From [Phialemoniopsis] sp. UDSM-2020 (taxonomy: Eukaryota; Ascomycota; Sordariomycetes; Thyridiales; Thyridiaceae): a stretch of 64,000 nt of DNA. The DNA is taken from contig JAEILZ010000004.1 of assembly GCA_018873225.1 (NCBI GenBank), positions 1,116,001 through 1,180,000 of the forward strand. The letters are read 5' to 3'. This document shows positions 1 to 11,700 of the stretch, in pieces. The notes beneath the pieces were generated by a model. It did not search any database and was not told the DNA's origin. It worked only from the letters and a program-made list of their open reading frames with translations. Each line of letters starts with the position of its first letter. Position 1 is the first letter of the stretch. Made by a program: the position numbers and the translations under genes.

Positions 1-1
1 C

Positions 2-879
2 AATATCAGCATCCGCTGGAATATAGGGGGCCTTATATCGCTGTGTCAATCAACGTTGACTACTTTGAACATCAATATATTCAGAGCCGATCAAGGCGCC
101 GTGCTGGGACTTGCGGATCTTACCTTTCCCAAACTGCGACATGTGTCGGTCATCCATAGTATGATGGACGAGGAACAGATGGAGCACCTCCTGTCATATC
201 CAGTTGGTCTTGAAACCTTTATCTACGACACCAGTAAGTTAAAGGGGCTGGAATTTCGTCATGCTAGACTGTCCATCGCCATATTTCTTTCACTGACCAC
301 TAACTTCCTTCCGTTCTAACAGGGAAAAATAAGCACTTGATTCAGCCAGGCAGACTCATCGAGGTTCTCGGTAGATACAGCGAAACACTCAAAACCCTAC
401 GTCTAGACGCCGGGACTGTCAAGGTCCGCAACGGCAAATTCCTCCCCCAACCATTACCTACCTTGCGAACCTTCCCCAACCTCTTGGACGTCTCTCTCAA
501 CTCAATCTTCGTGTTCCACGACATGAACGAACTCGCAGAAGAAGAAGAAGACGAGGCTGCTTTGATCGAACTGCTCCCATCGTCCGTTGTCTCGCTGTGG
601 CTGGCGGACAGCGTCGGTACTTCTATGGTCAAACGCCTCACCAGAGCGCTCAACGGCCTTGCGCAGGCTACTTCGGAGGGCAATTTTCCCCGCCTGAGGA
701 GGGTTATTTGTGATTTTGGTGAGGAGATGGATGACGACAGCCTGGCCCAAAAGTTCACCAGTGTTGGGGCTTATCTTGGACACGGCACATGGCCATCCAC
801 CACAGAGTCACTGGAGCGAAAGCCCCTTGGTGCGACATCCCCGCCGTCGTCGCGATCCTCGTCTGCTTCATTGTTTTAG
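2..879 (+). CDS. F-box/leucine-rich-repeat-like hypothetical protein, 5' partial
   Basis: The reading frame is open from the window edge, so the start lies upstream. I read two exons, 2-233 and 323-879. The intron has donor GTAAGT and acceptor CTAACAG, and the join is in frame. The visible 263 residues have the spaced Leu pattern of a fungal LRR ladder (for example LADLTFPKLRHVSVIHSM and ETLKTLRLDAG), an acidic stretch (EEEEDEA) and a Ser/Pro-rich tail. No F-box is visible because the N-terminus is missing, so the F-box assignment is inferred from the resemblance to fungal F-box/LRR hypotheticals. It could equally be a stand-alone LRR protein. It converges with the regulator on the other strand, about 190 bp away. 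Confidence 0.6.
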
Positions 880-1070
880 GCTTCGGAATATAATGAGAGT
901 AGTATACCTGGTCTATGGGTTATAAAGGCTTAGAGTAGAGTAGATGAGATACCTTAAGTTGCTGAGCGGTTATATACAATGCTTCTTCCCATCACAACCT
1001 TCTCTTGTCACTAGTTATTAGATTGTCAGATATTTAGCTGCATGTTATTCTCCCCACAACCGGCCGTTCA

Positions 1071-3352
1071 TCAATCTTCGTCAAAGAGTCGGAGATCGGT
1101 CTCCCAATCAAAGTTCATCCACGGAGCCATCACAGGCGCAAACGTGTCGTTGAAGCCCGTGATATGCGAGTTGTTCAAAGGTGCTAGCCTAGGGCCGTCC
1201 CCTACCACCGTCCTGTCCCCGCTGCTGCCTTCTCTCAAGTCCATGTGCTCATGCGATGCCGCTTGAGTGCCATTCTCGCCCGCTGTATCATGTGCACACG
1301 CGTTCAGCCGCGACACGAAACCGCCCGCTGGCGGCTTGGACGAGTCGGAATGGGCAATAAGGCCCTGTACATTCGCCATGGGCATCTGGAACCCCGCCAG
1401 ACCGGTCATACTGAAGGGCTGGTCGTCGAAGAAGGAATACGCGCCGTTATCAGCTGTCATCTGGCTTGTCGCGTCGGTCTCGGTGTTGTCCCGCCGTGCA
1501 GTTTCCACCTTCTGGACGAGCCTGCATATGGTCAAGTAGTAGGGGCCGTTTCTTGCAGAGAGAGGTATGTCCGATATTGCCTTCTGGACAATGTCCCACG
1601 CGTTATCGTGATTTGCGCTCCAAATGTTCTTCTGGGCGCTCTCGCCGAGATGATGCAGGACCGCCGCGATGGGGTGCCAGGAGATGATACTCAGCGGAAG
1701 CCAGCTCCATTTCCTCCAGGCTGGACCCGTGATGGAATCCGGCAGGCTGCCAGATGATTGTTCCAGCAGAGCCACCGAGTTGTTAAAGAGGATGTTCTCT
1801 TCGTCGTTGAAGAGCCTATTTGACGAGAAGTGAAGGCGCACGGTGCCTTTGAGGAGCATGAACTCGGCCATCTTGGTGGCAAAGCGATGCACATCTCGAG
1901 AGGACTCTAGAGGTGCCAGGTAGTGTTCTCGAAAGTAGATTCCCGCCTCACGCAGGGCTTTCAGTTGGGCTTCTAGCCCTAGCCGTTTTTGAGGATGGAC
2001 TTTGGTGTTGATGATATGAAGTCGTTGGTTTAGCCTCCAGAATCGGCACCACAGCAAGAAGACCGACATGTCGGTGACACCTTCATCACTAGGCGGAAGC
2101 TCCTGCATTGAGGGGAAGATTTTATCGTCATCAACGTTCCGGGGAAGCTTAGTGTCGAAGGCCAAGTCATACGTGGAGAGGTCAATGAACTGTGTGTCGC
2201 CGGTCTGCCAGTCGATCAGACATATGGCCCAAAATAACCTCCGCCGCATCTCGCACTCGAAAGGCCTCAGGTTGGGGAAGTCTGACGGGTCTCTGTGTAG
2301 CCCGATCGATACTGCGAGCCGGGTAAGAAGGCCCAAAAACGACCACATCTCGCGTTGAGAGGCAACGTGACCCGCCGCCACGGCAACAACATATATCGTT
2401 GCTGCCTGGAGAACGGAAATGTTACTCGTATCAGGAAACCCTGCTCTCCTGAGAGCATACTCGGTGCCGCTCTTGAGCTGCTCAAAGACGATGTGCTTCT
2501 CAACGTTGAATATTGAAGTCACCTCTTTCTCGGTCATTGTCGTGACAGCAGCTAAGCAAATCGCATACATCAACGTCTCCAGGGGAGGAGGGTAATCCCA
2601 GTTACCATCCGTGTTCTCGAAATCTCGTACAGATTCCGACATGGAAGGCGCATGCAGAATCTTCATCAAGGGATCAACACACTCGATGTATCTCTTCCAA
2701 AGCAAGGGTAGCTTAGAGAGGTAGAGGAATGGACGAGGCGCCTCGCTACCTGACCGCCGGCCTAGAGCAAAAAACGGCCAGGCATTGTCGTTGCTGTAAT
2801 ATGACTGCCAGGTTCTAGACAGCTCCTGACAAGGTCCGGCACCATCATCCCCCTCGGCCTAGATAGCAGCATGTTAATATGATACGTCTGCTCACAAAAG
2901 TACCTGAAACTTACATTGCATAAAGAAGCCCACATCGGGACCCCAAGGTATAGGCTGCTAGCGTCTCCAACAAAGAGCTTCCCCGCGCCCGTCGTGATAG
3001 CGTCGACGCCGCCATCTCCATCCAAGCCATCAGTCAACAGTCCTGCACTGTCTCCCTGGATGCCTTCGTTGTTCCTCAGAGCTTGTTGCCGCAAGACGCT
3101 CTCTAGCCGGGCTTCCAGTACGGCAACCCGCTCCCGGAGCGCATCGTGGGTCCGGAGATTGCGGTGGGCGGGGCCAATGTCATGTCTCGTGCGGTTGTAT
3201 ACAGGGAATGTACAGTCGTCGCGACCCTTGGCCACGCACTGAGAGCACGGTATGTTGCGGTCGCAGCGGATCTTGCGCTGCTTGCAGGTGGTGCAGGACC
3301 AGAGGCTCTGGCCGGTACGAGGATCGGCGGCCAGAGGTGTACTCATGGTCAT
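1071..3352 (-). CDS. Zn(II)2Cys6 transcription factor with fungal-specific TF domain
   Basis: Predicted nuclear DNA-binding regulator of about 741 aa in two exons, 2915-3352 and 1071-2858. The 56-nt intron (GTAAGT...CTAG) must be removed to keep the frame, since reading through it meets a stop. The binuclear zinc cluster is complete: C20-x2-C23-x6-C30-x5-C36-x2-C39-x7-C47. It is followed by a short coiled coil (LRERVAVLEARLESVL). The middle region carries the typical fungal_trans motifs (AAGHVASQREMW, CEMRRRLFWAICLIDWQTG). The start is the ATG 19 residues before the first zinc ligand. No adjacent catabolic or secondary-metabolite genes are seen, so its target is unknown. It faces the decayed receptor region upstream. 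Confidence 0.93.
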
Positions 3353-4200
3353 GCTTTCTGGGGATGGACTTGAGTGACCTTCGACCGCGCCTAAAAACCA
3401 AGATCTAAGCCATATTCAATTGAGAGCCTGTTGTAATCTCACTTGACGTTTCCACGTCGGATGGATGAGGTGATGTAGGAGTCTCGGGCCAATGTTTCAT
3501 CCGGCCTGGTGCTGATTTCACGGGCCCGAACATTTACTTCCGAGCGGAGTGGGGCTCGGAGGAATCACCATGTCAGCTTACTTAGTTAAGTCCCGCTTGG
3601 CAGCAGTATAAATGGACGACTTGCACTCGGCTTGGTACAGTTATGTACATAATTTTCTTCCTCACAATAAAAAAAGGGCTCTATCTTCCATCCGATTCAG
3701 AACTTAAAGATACTCTTAGGTACTTAAAGTCTTCAATTTCCTGTCAGCAAATTGCCGGCAGAAGCCGAAAATGCTGACTTCTCAAGGTATCATCTAGTAC
3801 CTAAAAGTAAGCAGGGTGAGTGGACTTGCATAGTGGTTGTGTTGTTTTACGTAGCTATGTATGATGGAGGGCTTGGCGTTTACCGCACCCGTTTTGCTAG
3901 TGTTCAGAGAGACTTTGCTGGATAGGTCACTTAAGGCTTAGGATGGTATAGTATGTTGTTTTGAGATCTATCTGTACAGTAATAAACAACCCATTCCAGC
4001 AATGTAATAGTCTGTAAAGTAGTATACTAGTAACCTTTTATAACTACTATAGCTAGAAGCTAATCCTATCAAGTTGACCTGAATGTATTGCTTATAGACT
4101 TATAATAATTAATCTTTTAACTGCCCTGGGTATAATCTCTAAACTTAATTATACCTCCAGCCCCTCTAAAGGAACCAAGGTATTCATTTGATACTCTGCC
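3353..4200. other. Promoter of the Zn2Cys6 gene grading into AT-rich DNA
   Basis: No coding potential seen. The first about 250 bp are of ordinary composition and should hold the promoter and 5' leader of the minus-strand regulator. From about 3.65 kb the base composition shifts to AT-rich, TA-dinucleotide-rich sequence that continues through the pseudogene block. The change is gradual rather than a sharp insertion edge. Confidence 0.5.
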
Positions 4201-4229
4201 TTGCACGTTGTCCTTGTGCCTCGAACCGA

Positions 4230-5325
4230 AACTATCTTTTATCGAGCGAGTCTGGATGTAGCGCTCTAGGATTGTTTTCACCGCGGTAGCAGCTATTACT
4301 ACTGTGAAGTTCTACCATCCTTTGTGTTTATAGCAGTCGGTATAGTCACATACTCCCTTTACTACAATGCAGGGTACTGCTTCCTAAACACCGGCACCCT
4401 CTATCTCGAAAGCGATTATATCATCCTTTTTCGCAATCCTATCTTAGTATCCAGCTGACTTCAATACTATATCTCCTGATGCAATAGCCCTAAGATAAAG
4501 TATTAGACGCTATACTGCAGGATCGTTCTTAGTCTCTAGCTCTTGTTTATTATTAAGGTGTATCCTTATAATGAGATAGGCTTTACTGTACCTAAGGTTA
4601 TCATATAAAAGCTTTTTAACTTCCTTGCAAATAGGATCTATATCTTTCTTATATTCTTTGTAGATGCAACTTGGCGATATATAATGCTTATAGCGGTAAT
4701 TTGGCTCGAAAAGTAAATCCTATACTGTACCTGGATACTTATATTTGCTATTGCTACTTCTGCTCCTGGCTGTCTTGTTCTGTAGTTCCTAAAGGAAGAT
4801 TTCTATATGGTTTTTAAGTAGTTTGATACTACGGATAGTCTTAAAGGAGCTAAGAAGGCTGATAATATTCCTATTCAGTAGCTAAAGATTATCTTCCACT
4901 ATATCCTTCCGTATAAACGCATTAGGATACTACCATCTAAAATTATATTGCACGACTGATATGCTGACAACCATATCACCCAGTAAGATCTCCTTAGTTA
5001 GGGAGATCTAGGGGATAGTACTGCAGATACTAATAAGCAGGGTGAGCTTAAGCCTACTATAACTCAAGCGTAAACTTATAGCTATACTGGCTGTATTAAC
5101 TTTACCTATATGTAGCAGAAGAGTAAGGATAATATTATAGTTCCTTATGTGATCTATTGTATACTAGTTAGTATCTCCTTCACCTCTGCCATACCTATCA
5201 CCCTTATCATCCTAAAACTTATTAAAAACAAGAAAAACAGTATTAAATTCGATAGGCAAGGTGCAGATAATAGCAACTTAAAAGTCCTTACGGCTAGAAG
5301 GTAGTATAAATAATATAATACGCTG
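4230..5325 (-). pseudogene. Decayed PNP-like N-terminal domain of a NOD-like receptor
   Basis: Translated on the minus strand, this segment gives, in order, the hallmarks of the purine nucleoside phosphorylase/UDP phosphorylase effector domain found at the N-terminus of many ascomycete NLRs. Near 5300 is a strand-turn ending in AIICTLPIEFNTVF. Near 4980-5100 is a stretch resembling GKVNTASIAISLR. Near 4970 is the segment ILLGDMVVSISVVQYNF. Near 4330-4380 is the signature FEIEGAGV followed by VPCIVVKGVCDYTD. It ends near 4240 with ILERYIQTR. The frame contains several in-frame TAG codons where relatives have Trp or Gln, and local frame shifts, so it cannot be translated. The domain identification is by recognition of these motifs. 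It points in the opposite direction to the NB-ARC/TPR relic that follows. Confidence 0.82.
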
Positions 5326-5799
5326 GACTAATCAAAGAAGGCAAGCTAGAGCATAAATAGACTGAAATTTTAAGGATATTATCTAAGAATTCCTAGAGAT
5401 AACTTACAAGGTAAGGACAGAAAGGAAGATAATTCTTATCAGGACTGCCTAGATAGCTACACAGGGCCAGTAGAATGTAACAATACGGGGTTAGTAGGGT
5501 TCATCTCAGCCGCATAATCCTTAGGTAGATATCTACCTGACAAGCAGAGAATAGACATCATTGCATCTAAGTACAGTACAGTATCATAGTAATAAACTCT
5601 AACTTACTATATAAACTCAGGATTAAAAATCATCAATAGAAACATAACACTTATTTTCATTCGGGATAAAGGCCTAAGGCTCGTAAGAGGTAGCCCATAT
5701 TAGACCGACCCATAATATATTCTATCTCCCACCAGGTAAGCTTAGTTTATCCCTTCCGTATGGACCTATGCTAACGCACTTAGTACGACCCAAAATACC

Positions 5800-7990
5800 G
5801 CCATCTGCACCATACCTTTTAGGTGCGACCCTAATTTTATTAATCATAGCAATTACCTCGTACAGATCGACAAGTAATATTCCGAACCTAGCGGCTATAT
5901 GGCACTTATAGACTTAGGCGGCATAGGCAAGTTGCAGTTAGCTATCGAATTCACTTACTAGACCGCTAGTAGGCTTACTAAGACTTAGGTATTTTAGGTC
6001 TATACTGGTATAAGGACATATATTAATAAAGGCTTTTGAGTGATTATAGACATACTGAAACTCTCTAAATGGAAGCAACCTCAAGTAAACATCCTAGAGC
6101 TTATATATACCTAGCTGTCATAAGAACGAAATAGTAGATAGATTATAGTTCTTAATAGTACTAATGATACTAATATATTCTTTCTAAATACTACCCTTCT
6201 GGAAGACAAACTATTTATATCTTATCTACTATAGAGCTACAATAGGTTTATTCTCATTATAACACGTAATAAAAACCTAATACGGAGGCTGGCTGGGCAT
6301 AATAGTATAGTTAAGATTAGAGTGATAGTAGAAGCTAAGGCTCTATTACTTCTTAAAAAGAAATTATAGAATCCTATAGACCTTAACAATACAATAGATC
6401 TAGTATAAACCCTTAAGTATATCCCTCTTACCATCAGCTAAGCAGCTAGGTATATACAGATAAAAGCACTATAGATTTTACTTAAGAAGTACCTATCTAA
6501 CTTTTAAGAGAGTAACCATAGGAGGTATAGGCTTCTTAGCCATAATAAAGAGGACCTCTAGCGAGATAGTAATACATTAAATATAATCATAACAACCTAG
6601 TAGCTTTCTTTTAAGTATATTCGCTCTAAATGGCCCTCTACTGCTGATTTACTATCTCTTATAAGCTTCTTCAATCAGTAAGACATCCTAGATTCACTTT
6701 TAAAGCCTATCATTCTAGGGGCTGACTCCAACAAAGAAGAACCAAACTCCAGAAGCAATAGTCAAGACTCAGAAATCAAGTTGGAGGATAATATAACGAT
6801 ATTAAGGGACTTCTACCTCCTCACCCTAAACAATAATAGATCAGAATTCAAGATGCATAGTCTAGTGTAATTATCAACACGAAAGTAGTTAGCCGCTAAG
6901 GGCCTTCAGGAGGAGTTTAAAGAGCAGTATCTCATACGACTAGAAGCATCCTTCCCAACAGGGATCTACAAGAACTAGGAAGCATATCAGAAGCTTTTCC
7001 CGCACATTAAGGCCGCAACTAAATACAAGCCGATCAGAGAGGGCATAGAAGAGGCATAGGCGACACTATTATTCCATAGGGCTTAATATACCTAGTTGCA
7101 AGGCAGGTATAATATTACCAAACAAATAGCTTACAACACCAAGAGGTCTCACATAAAGTTACTAGGGATAGAGGATATAAAGACTTTATAGAGTACATCC
7201 CTATTTGCATTAGTAATTCAAGATAAGGAACAATAGATAAAAGCCAGAGACCTCTTTATAGAGGTAATAGAGGTTTGCAAAATGAAGCTTAGGGCGGATC
7301 ATCCTAATACACTGACTAGTATAGCCAACCTAGTATCAACATTTTAGAAATAAGGCCAGTAGGATAATACTAAGAAGCTATTTATGCAGGTAATAGAGAC
7401 TCGCAAGACAAAGCTTAGGGCAGATCATCTCTCTATACTGACCAGTATGGCCAACCTGGTATTAACATATAGGAACCAGAGCCGGTAGGATAATACTAAG
7501 AAGCTATTTATATAGATATAGGAGATAAATAAGATGAAGCTTAAGGCGGATCATCCTAATATACTAACCAGTATAGCCAACATAGTATTAATATATAGGA
7601 ATTAGAGCTAGTAGGATAATACTAAGAAGTTATTTATACTAATAATAGAGACAAGCAAAATAAAGCTTAGGGCGGATCATCCTAATATACTAACCAGTAT
7701 AAACAACCTAGTATCAATATTTTAGAAATAGAGCTAGTAGGATAATACTAAGAAGCTATTTATGTAGGTAATAGAGACTTATAAGATAAAGCTTAGGGCG
7801 GATCATCTCAATATACTAACCAGTATAAACAATTTATCTTAGACCTTAGAGCGTTAAGGCTGTTATATAGAGGCCTTAAAACTAATAGAAAGCTGCATTA
7901 AGGCTTAACAGTAGATTATTAGTCCCTACTATCCTTATACACTCAGTTCCTTAATGATATTAAAGTAGTAGCACGCCGTTATGCAGGGCC
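5800..7990 (+). pseudogene. Decayed NB-ARC/TPR part of a NOD-like receptor
   Basis: Plus-strand translation through stops reads as a fungal STAND/NLR protein. There is a pre-NB linker at 5808-5880 (IPFRCDPNFINHSNYL). A P-loop at 5902-5950 (LIDLGGIGKLQLAIEF) has lost the Ser/Thr after the conserved Lys. A sensor/RNBS-like region near 6240-6270 reads FILIITRNKNLIRRL. An ARC/winged-helix segment at 6440-6720 includes WPSTADLLSLISFFNQ. A linker lies at 6900-7000, with FPTGIYKN and EAYQKLFPHIKAA. Five TPR units of the kinesin-light-chain type follow to about 7860, and a terminal TLSSL segment ends near 7975. Stops are nearly all TAG where relatives have Trp or Gln. The family normally senses non-self or stress in heterokaryon incompatibility. 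This copy is dead. Its PNP partner domain lies inverted upstream. Confidence 0.87.
7230..7860 (+). repeat. 126-bp tandem repeats encoding 42-residue TPR units
   Basis: A shared string AGGATAATAC recurs at 7361, 7487, 7613 and 7739, exactly 126 bp apart, and a more diverged unit precedes the first. Each unit encodes one 42-residue TPR hairpin with the core LRADHPNILTSIANLV. The exact spacing means the decay has been by point substitution, with little insertion or deletion since the repeats formed. Units are more alike to each other than typical old TPRs, which suggests the array was homogenised by duplication before it was mutated. Confidence 0.9.
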
Positions 7991-8050
7991 TTTAAATACC
8001 AGTATAGCTAGCCCTTTAACTAATAATCATTATAATACTATACTTACTTA

Positions 8051-8791
8051 CTATATATTTAACCTATAATTATATTATATTCTTATTAGTACCTTAAGAG
8101 AATTCATTTAAAGTTTTTCTTGCTTACCAGCTTGATATATATTAGAAGTAATAGTTACAGATAATAAAGGTATTTATATACTAGTACTTAATCACTACGA
8201 AATGACAGTCAGGATATTTATTATAATCAATTGTATATTTATACAGTATATAGGTGTTTCTCTCTTGTACTAAATAGATATCAGAAATGAGATGTACACC
8301 GCATGGTGGCATAGTGGTTAGCTGAAATAGCTAGTAACCAACTCCTGTCTTCATGCCTAACCCTCTTATCTAATCACCCCTACAATGTTTATTAAGATAT
8401 GTATATATCTAAGTCAGCTAAATCCTGCTTCTAAGTGTATACAGTGTTTATCTAAACTATCTGTACTGTGTGGATATTTTTAACAAATTTTGTGAATGTC
8501 ATTAAAGCGGAAGCAACTTATGTTCATAACTGTAAGGATCTGGCAAAAAAGTGAAAAAAAGACGAACGACGCAAAAATTAAAAATTCAATAACAGGCAAG
8601 GTTCGAAAGGATGACTGACCCCTTAGCAAGAATCCCAGAGTTGGCTTTCGTAGGCTCAGGCATCGGGCTAACCATCCGATCTCACCGCTAGGCCATATGG
8701 CCTTTGCACTGCTATTGTTCGATTCGACCTTATTATTATATATATAGCTTAGTCCAGGCCTAAAACACCATTCTATGCATATCCAGTATCA
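8051..8791. other. AT-rich spacer with two tRNA-like A-box sequences
   Basis: No gene seen. The plus strand at about 8291-8308 reads TGGCATAGTGGTTAGC, a good match to a tRNA A box, flanked by GCATG and CATGC about 60 bp apart, but no B box (GGTTCRANTCC) follows. The minus strand at about 8690-8706 reads TGGCCTAGCGGTGAG, another A-box match, and about 95 bp further on that strand is a weak TTTCGAACC B-box-like string. Neither folds into a clean cloverleaf by eye. They may be remnants of tRNA genes or of tRNA-derived SINEs. The part nearest 8792 should include the 3' UTR of the WW-domain gene. Confidence 0.35.
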
Positions 8792-11700
8792 TCACCAGCC
8801 ATTGTCACCCCAACCGTCTCCCGAATAGTTCCCCGTTCCCCAACCCGCCTTCCCACCAGCAGCTTGGTTACCACCTGTCGATCCTGCATTCGTCCCCTGC
8901 GTACCGACTTGATTCTGCAACGGGAGTTGGTTCGCTCCCGTGGCGCCTGGTCCAGCGTTGCCGGGCGCAGGAGGGTGTGCCACGTTGGGCTGTTGATACC
9001 CGGGCTGCCCTCCCTGGACCGGCGGGGGCAGCCCTTGTGTCTGGTTTTGTGGCGGGTAGTGACCCGTGGGAGGCCCACTGAATTGAGTAGTCGGCATAGG
9101 ATTGTTCGGCTGCTGCGGTGGCGTCGGTATGGCTGGGGCGCCGTTGTAGCTCACTGGCTGGAAGCCAGGCTGTTGTCCCCCCTGAGATGACATGGAGGTC
9201 CGCTGCTGCGACGGTAGCTGGGGATTTGAGTTCGGAGGCGCAAACTGATTTGGCATGCCGGCGTGCTGGCCAGGTTGCGTAGGCGGCATTGAAATGTTTG
9301 GCTGCTGTGCAGGCCGTGGCGCTATACCCGCTGCCGGTGCTTGATTCTGGTACTGTTGTTGCGGCATATACCCTTGAGGGGCTTGAGTGACGGGCTGAGT
9401 AGATGGTGGCATCGTGCTATATGCCTGCGGTGGTCCATGTCCAGGAGGGTACTGCGTAGTAACGGAAGGTCCCGGAAGGCCCTGCAACTGAGGTGGAGCT
9501 GACTGCATTACCGGCCTGGGAGCTTGTGGCTGCTGGGCGTATTGCTGAGGAGGTTGTGCCCCCGGTTGCTGTTGGGGAGCATACAGCGCAACCGGCGGTG
9601 TTAATACCTGCCCAGGTTGCTGCTGCCCTCCTGCTTGTGAGTCAGAAGGCTGCGGAGGTGGCTGAGGCTGGCCAAGTAGCTGGGAGAGATTCTGTTGGTC
9701 CGATTCCTTCCTCTTCTTTTCCTCCTTGCGCGCATCGTACAGTCCTTCTGCCCATGTCATGCCGTCCGAGGCATCGACACCGATGAGCTCCGCCGCTACA
9801 GCACCGGCACCCACAGTGGCGGTCCATTTGAGCCCCGAGCGCTTCCATCCCTTGTACCAGGCTTTCTTGGCAGGCTGGTTCGATGGTATGGAGCCTGCGT
9901 GAAGCTGCGGTGCGGGAGACTGCGAGGAAGTACCTGGACTTTGCGTAGGAACTGATGGTTTTTGGGGATAGTTCTGGGGCATGTAGGTGCCTGGAGACCC
10001 TGCAGCTGACTGGGGGCTTGGGTAAGGCTGACCTTGCTGGGGAGAGGGTGCGACTCCGGGTTGCATGTGGCCCTGATGTTGGCCTCCAGGCATCTGCGGA
10101 TACATCTGGGGATGGAACTGCTGCGACGGTGTGCCCTGAGGCACCTGGCCTTGCTGAGGAATGGACTGGACCCTCTGTGGGTTTACAGACTGCGCCGTTG
10201 GGGCTTGACCATGCGAAGAGACGGTGCTCATGACGGACACAATCGACGGTGGTCTTTCGGTGTGGGTGTGGACGGAGGCAGGAGAACCATTGTGGGGTGC
10301 CCCTTGGACCTGGGCACCTGTCTGTAGTGGCGTCATAGGAGGCTTTCCTGCGGCCCCAACAGGCTGCTGCTCGTAATGCAGAGGGGTGTTCGCGCCCGGC
10401 TGTGGATAGTTCGGCATTTGATTAGAAGGCGGCTGTCCTTGCATGGGTTGCTGTGGTGTTGATGGTGGTCCCATTTGTTGCTGTACCGGGCCAGGTCTCC
10501 CAGCTTGCGTCCCCATTTGCAGTGGTGTAGCTTGCTGCTGTGGCATGAACCCAGGATGTCCAGGTTGTGGTCCCATCTGACCTTGGACGGGACCCTGAGG
10601 CGGTCGTTGTGGTTGCTGCATAGGTCCTGGGCGTGTAGGAAACTGTTGACCGCTTGGCATGGGAGGCTGCAAGGGCTGGCTAGGAGTCTGGACAGTGTAA
10701 GATCCCTGTACAGGCTGCTGATACTGCTGTTGAGCTCCAGTCACTGGCGGACAAGTTGACTGGTGAGGCACAGGTGGACTTTGCGCAGGTGCTGGCCCTG
10801 GCCTAGGGCCGTTCTGACCAGGAGGCATTTGTTGTTGTCCATAGGTCTGGAGAGGCAACTGCTGTTGAGGTTGAGCTGAAGGCGGCATCGTGGCTGGTCT
10901 TTGCATGGCTGCTTGGGGCTGGCCCTGCGATGGTGGAGGGGACATGACACCAGCTGGCCGAGGCATCATATTCGGACCCGCCTGGATCGGAGGGGGCATT
11001 TGCATCGCTCCTTGGCCCGGAGGTGCTGAACCGGCTGGTTGCAACGGCCGTCCAGCCATCTGCGGAGCATTGGCAGGATGTTGAGGCGGTCCCATTTGCG
11101 GATGAGAAGCTCCCTGTGGTGCAGCAAAAGGCTGTTGTGCCTGTGGTGTACCGGGCATTGGAGGTTGTGCCGGTGGTCGCCCTACTGTCTGAGGACCACC
11201 GCCCGGTTGTTGCGGTGGCATAGTAGCAGGACGTGCCATGGCTTGTGGTGGAGGCAAGGGCTGCTGAGCATTTGGCATGCCAGTGCCAGGCAGAGGTCCC
11301 TGGGGGATTTGCTGTGGTATTTGGGGTGGCATGTTTGAGTTTGGTGTCTGCCCGGGTACTTGAGGGACGAAATGGTTCTGCATGGGTCGTTGTAAACCGA
11401 CCGCCGGGTTCTGGAAGTTTGTAGGCTGGTTTGGAGGCGGGCCAGGCTGTGCTGGTGGTGGTGGGCCTGCACCGGCTGGAGGGGCCGGACCAGGTCGGCC
11501 TGTCAAAGGGCCCATCATGGGCGCCGGACCTTGACCAGGTACACCAGGTGACATAGGTCCGATAGACGATTGCTGGGCGGCCACTCCCACTGGCGCAGGT
11601 GCCGATCCATACCCCTGATTATGCACAGAAAGGGGGTATCCAGAAGTACCTGACTGTTGAAAAGAAGGCTGGCCTAGCACGCCGGGTAGGTTCGACAACG

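Noticed and set aside
4000..8500. A LINE or LTR retrotransposon as the origin of the AT-rich block
   Set aside because: No reverse transcriptase, integrase or transposase motif was found in either strand, while PNP, NB-ARC and TPR motifs are clear.
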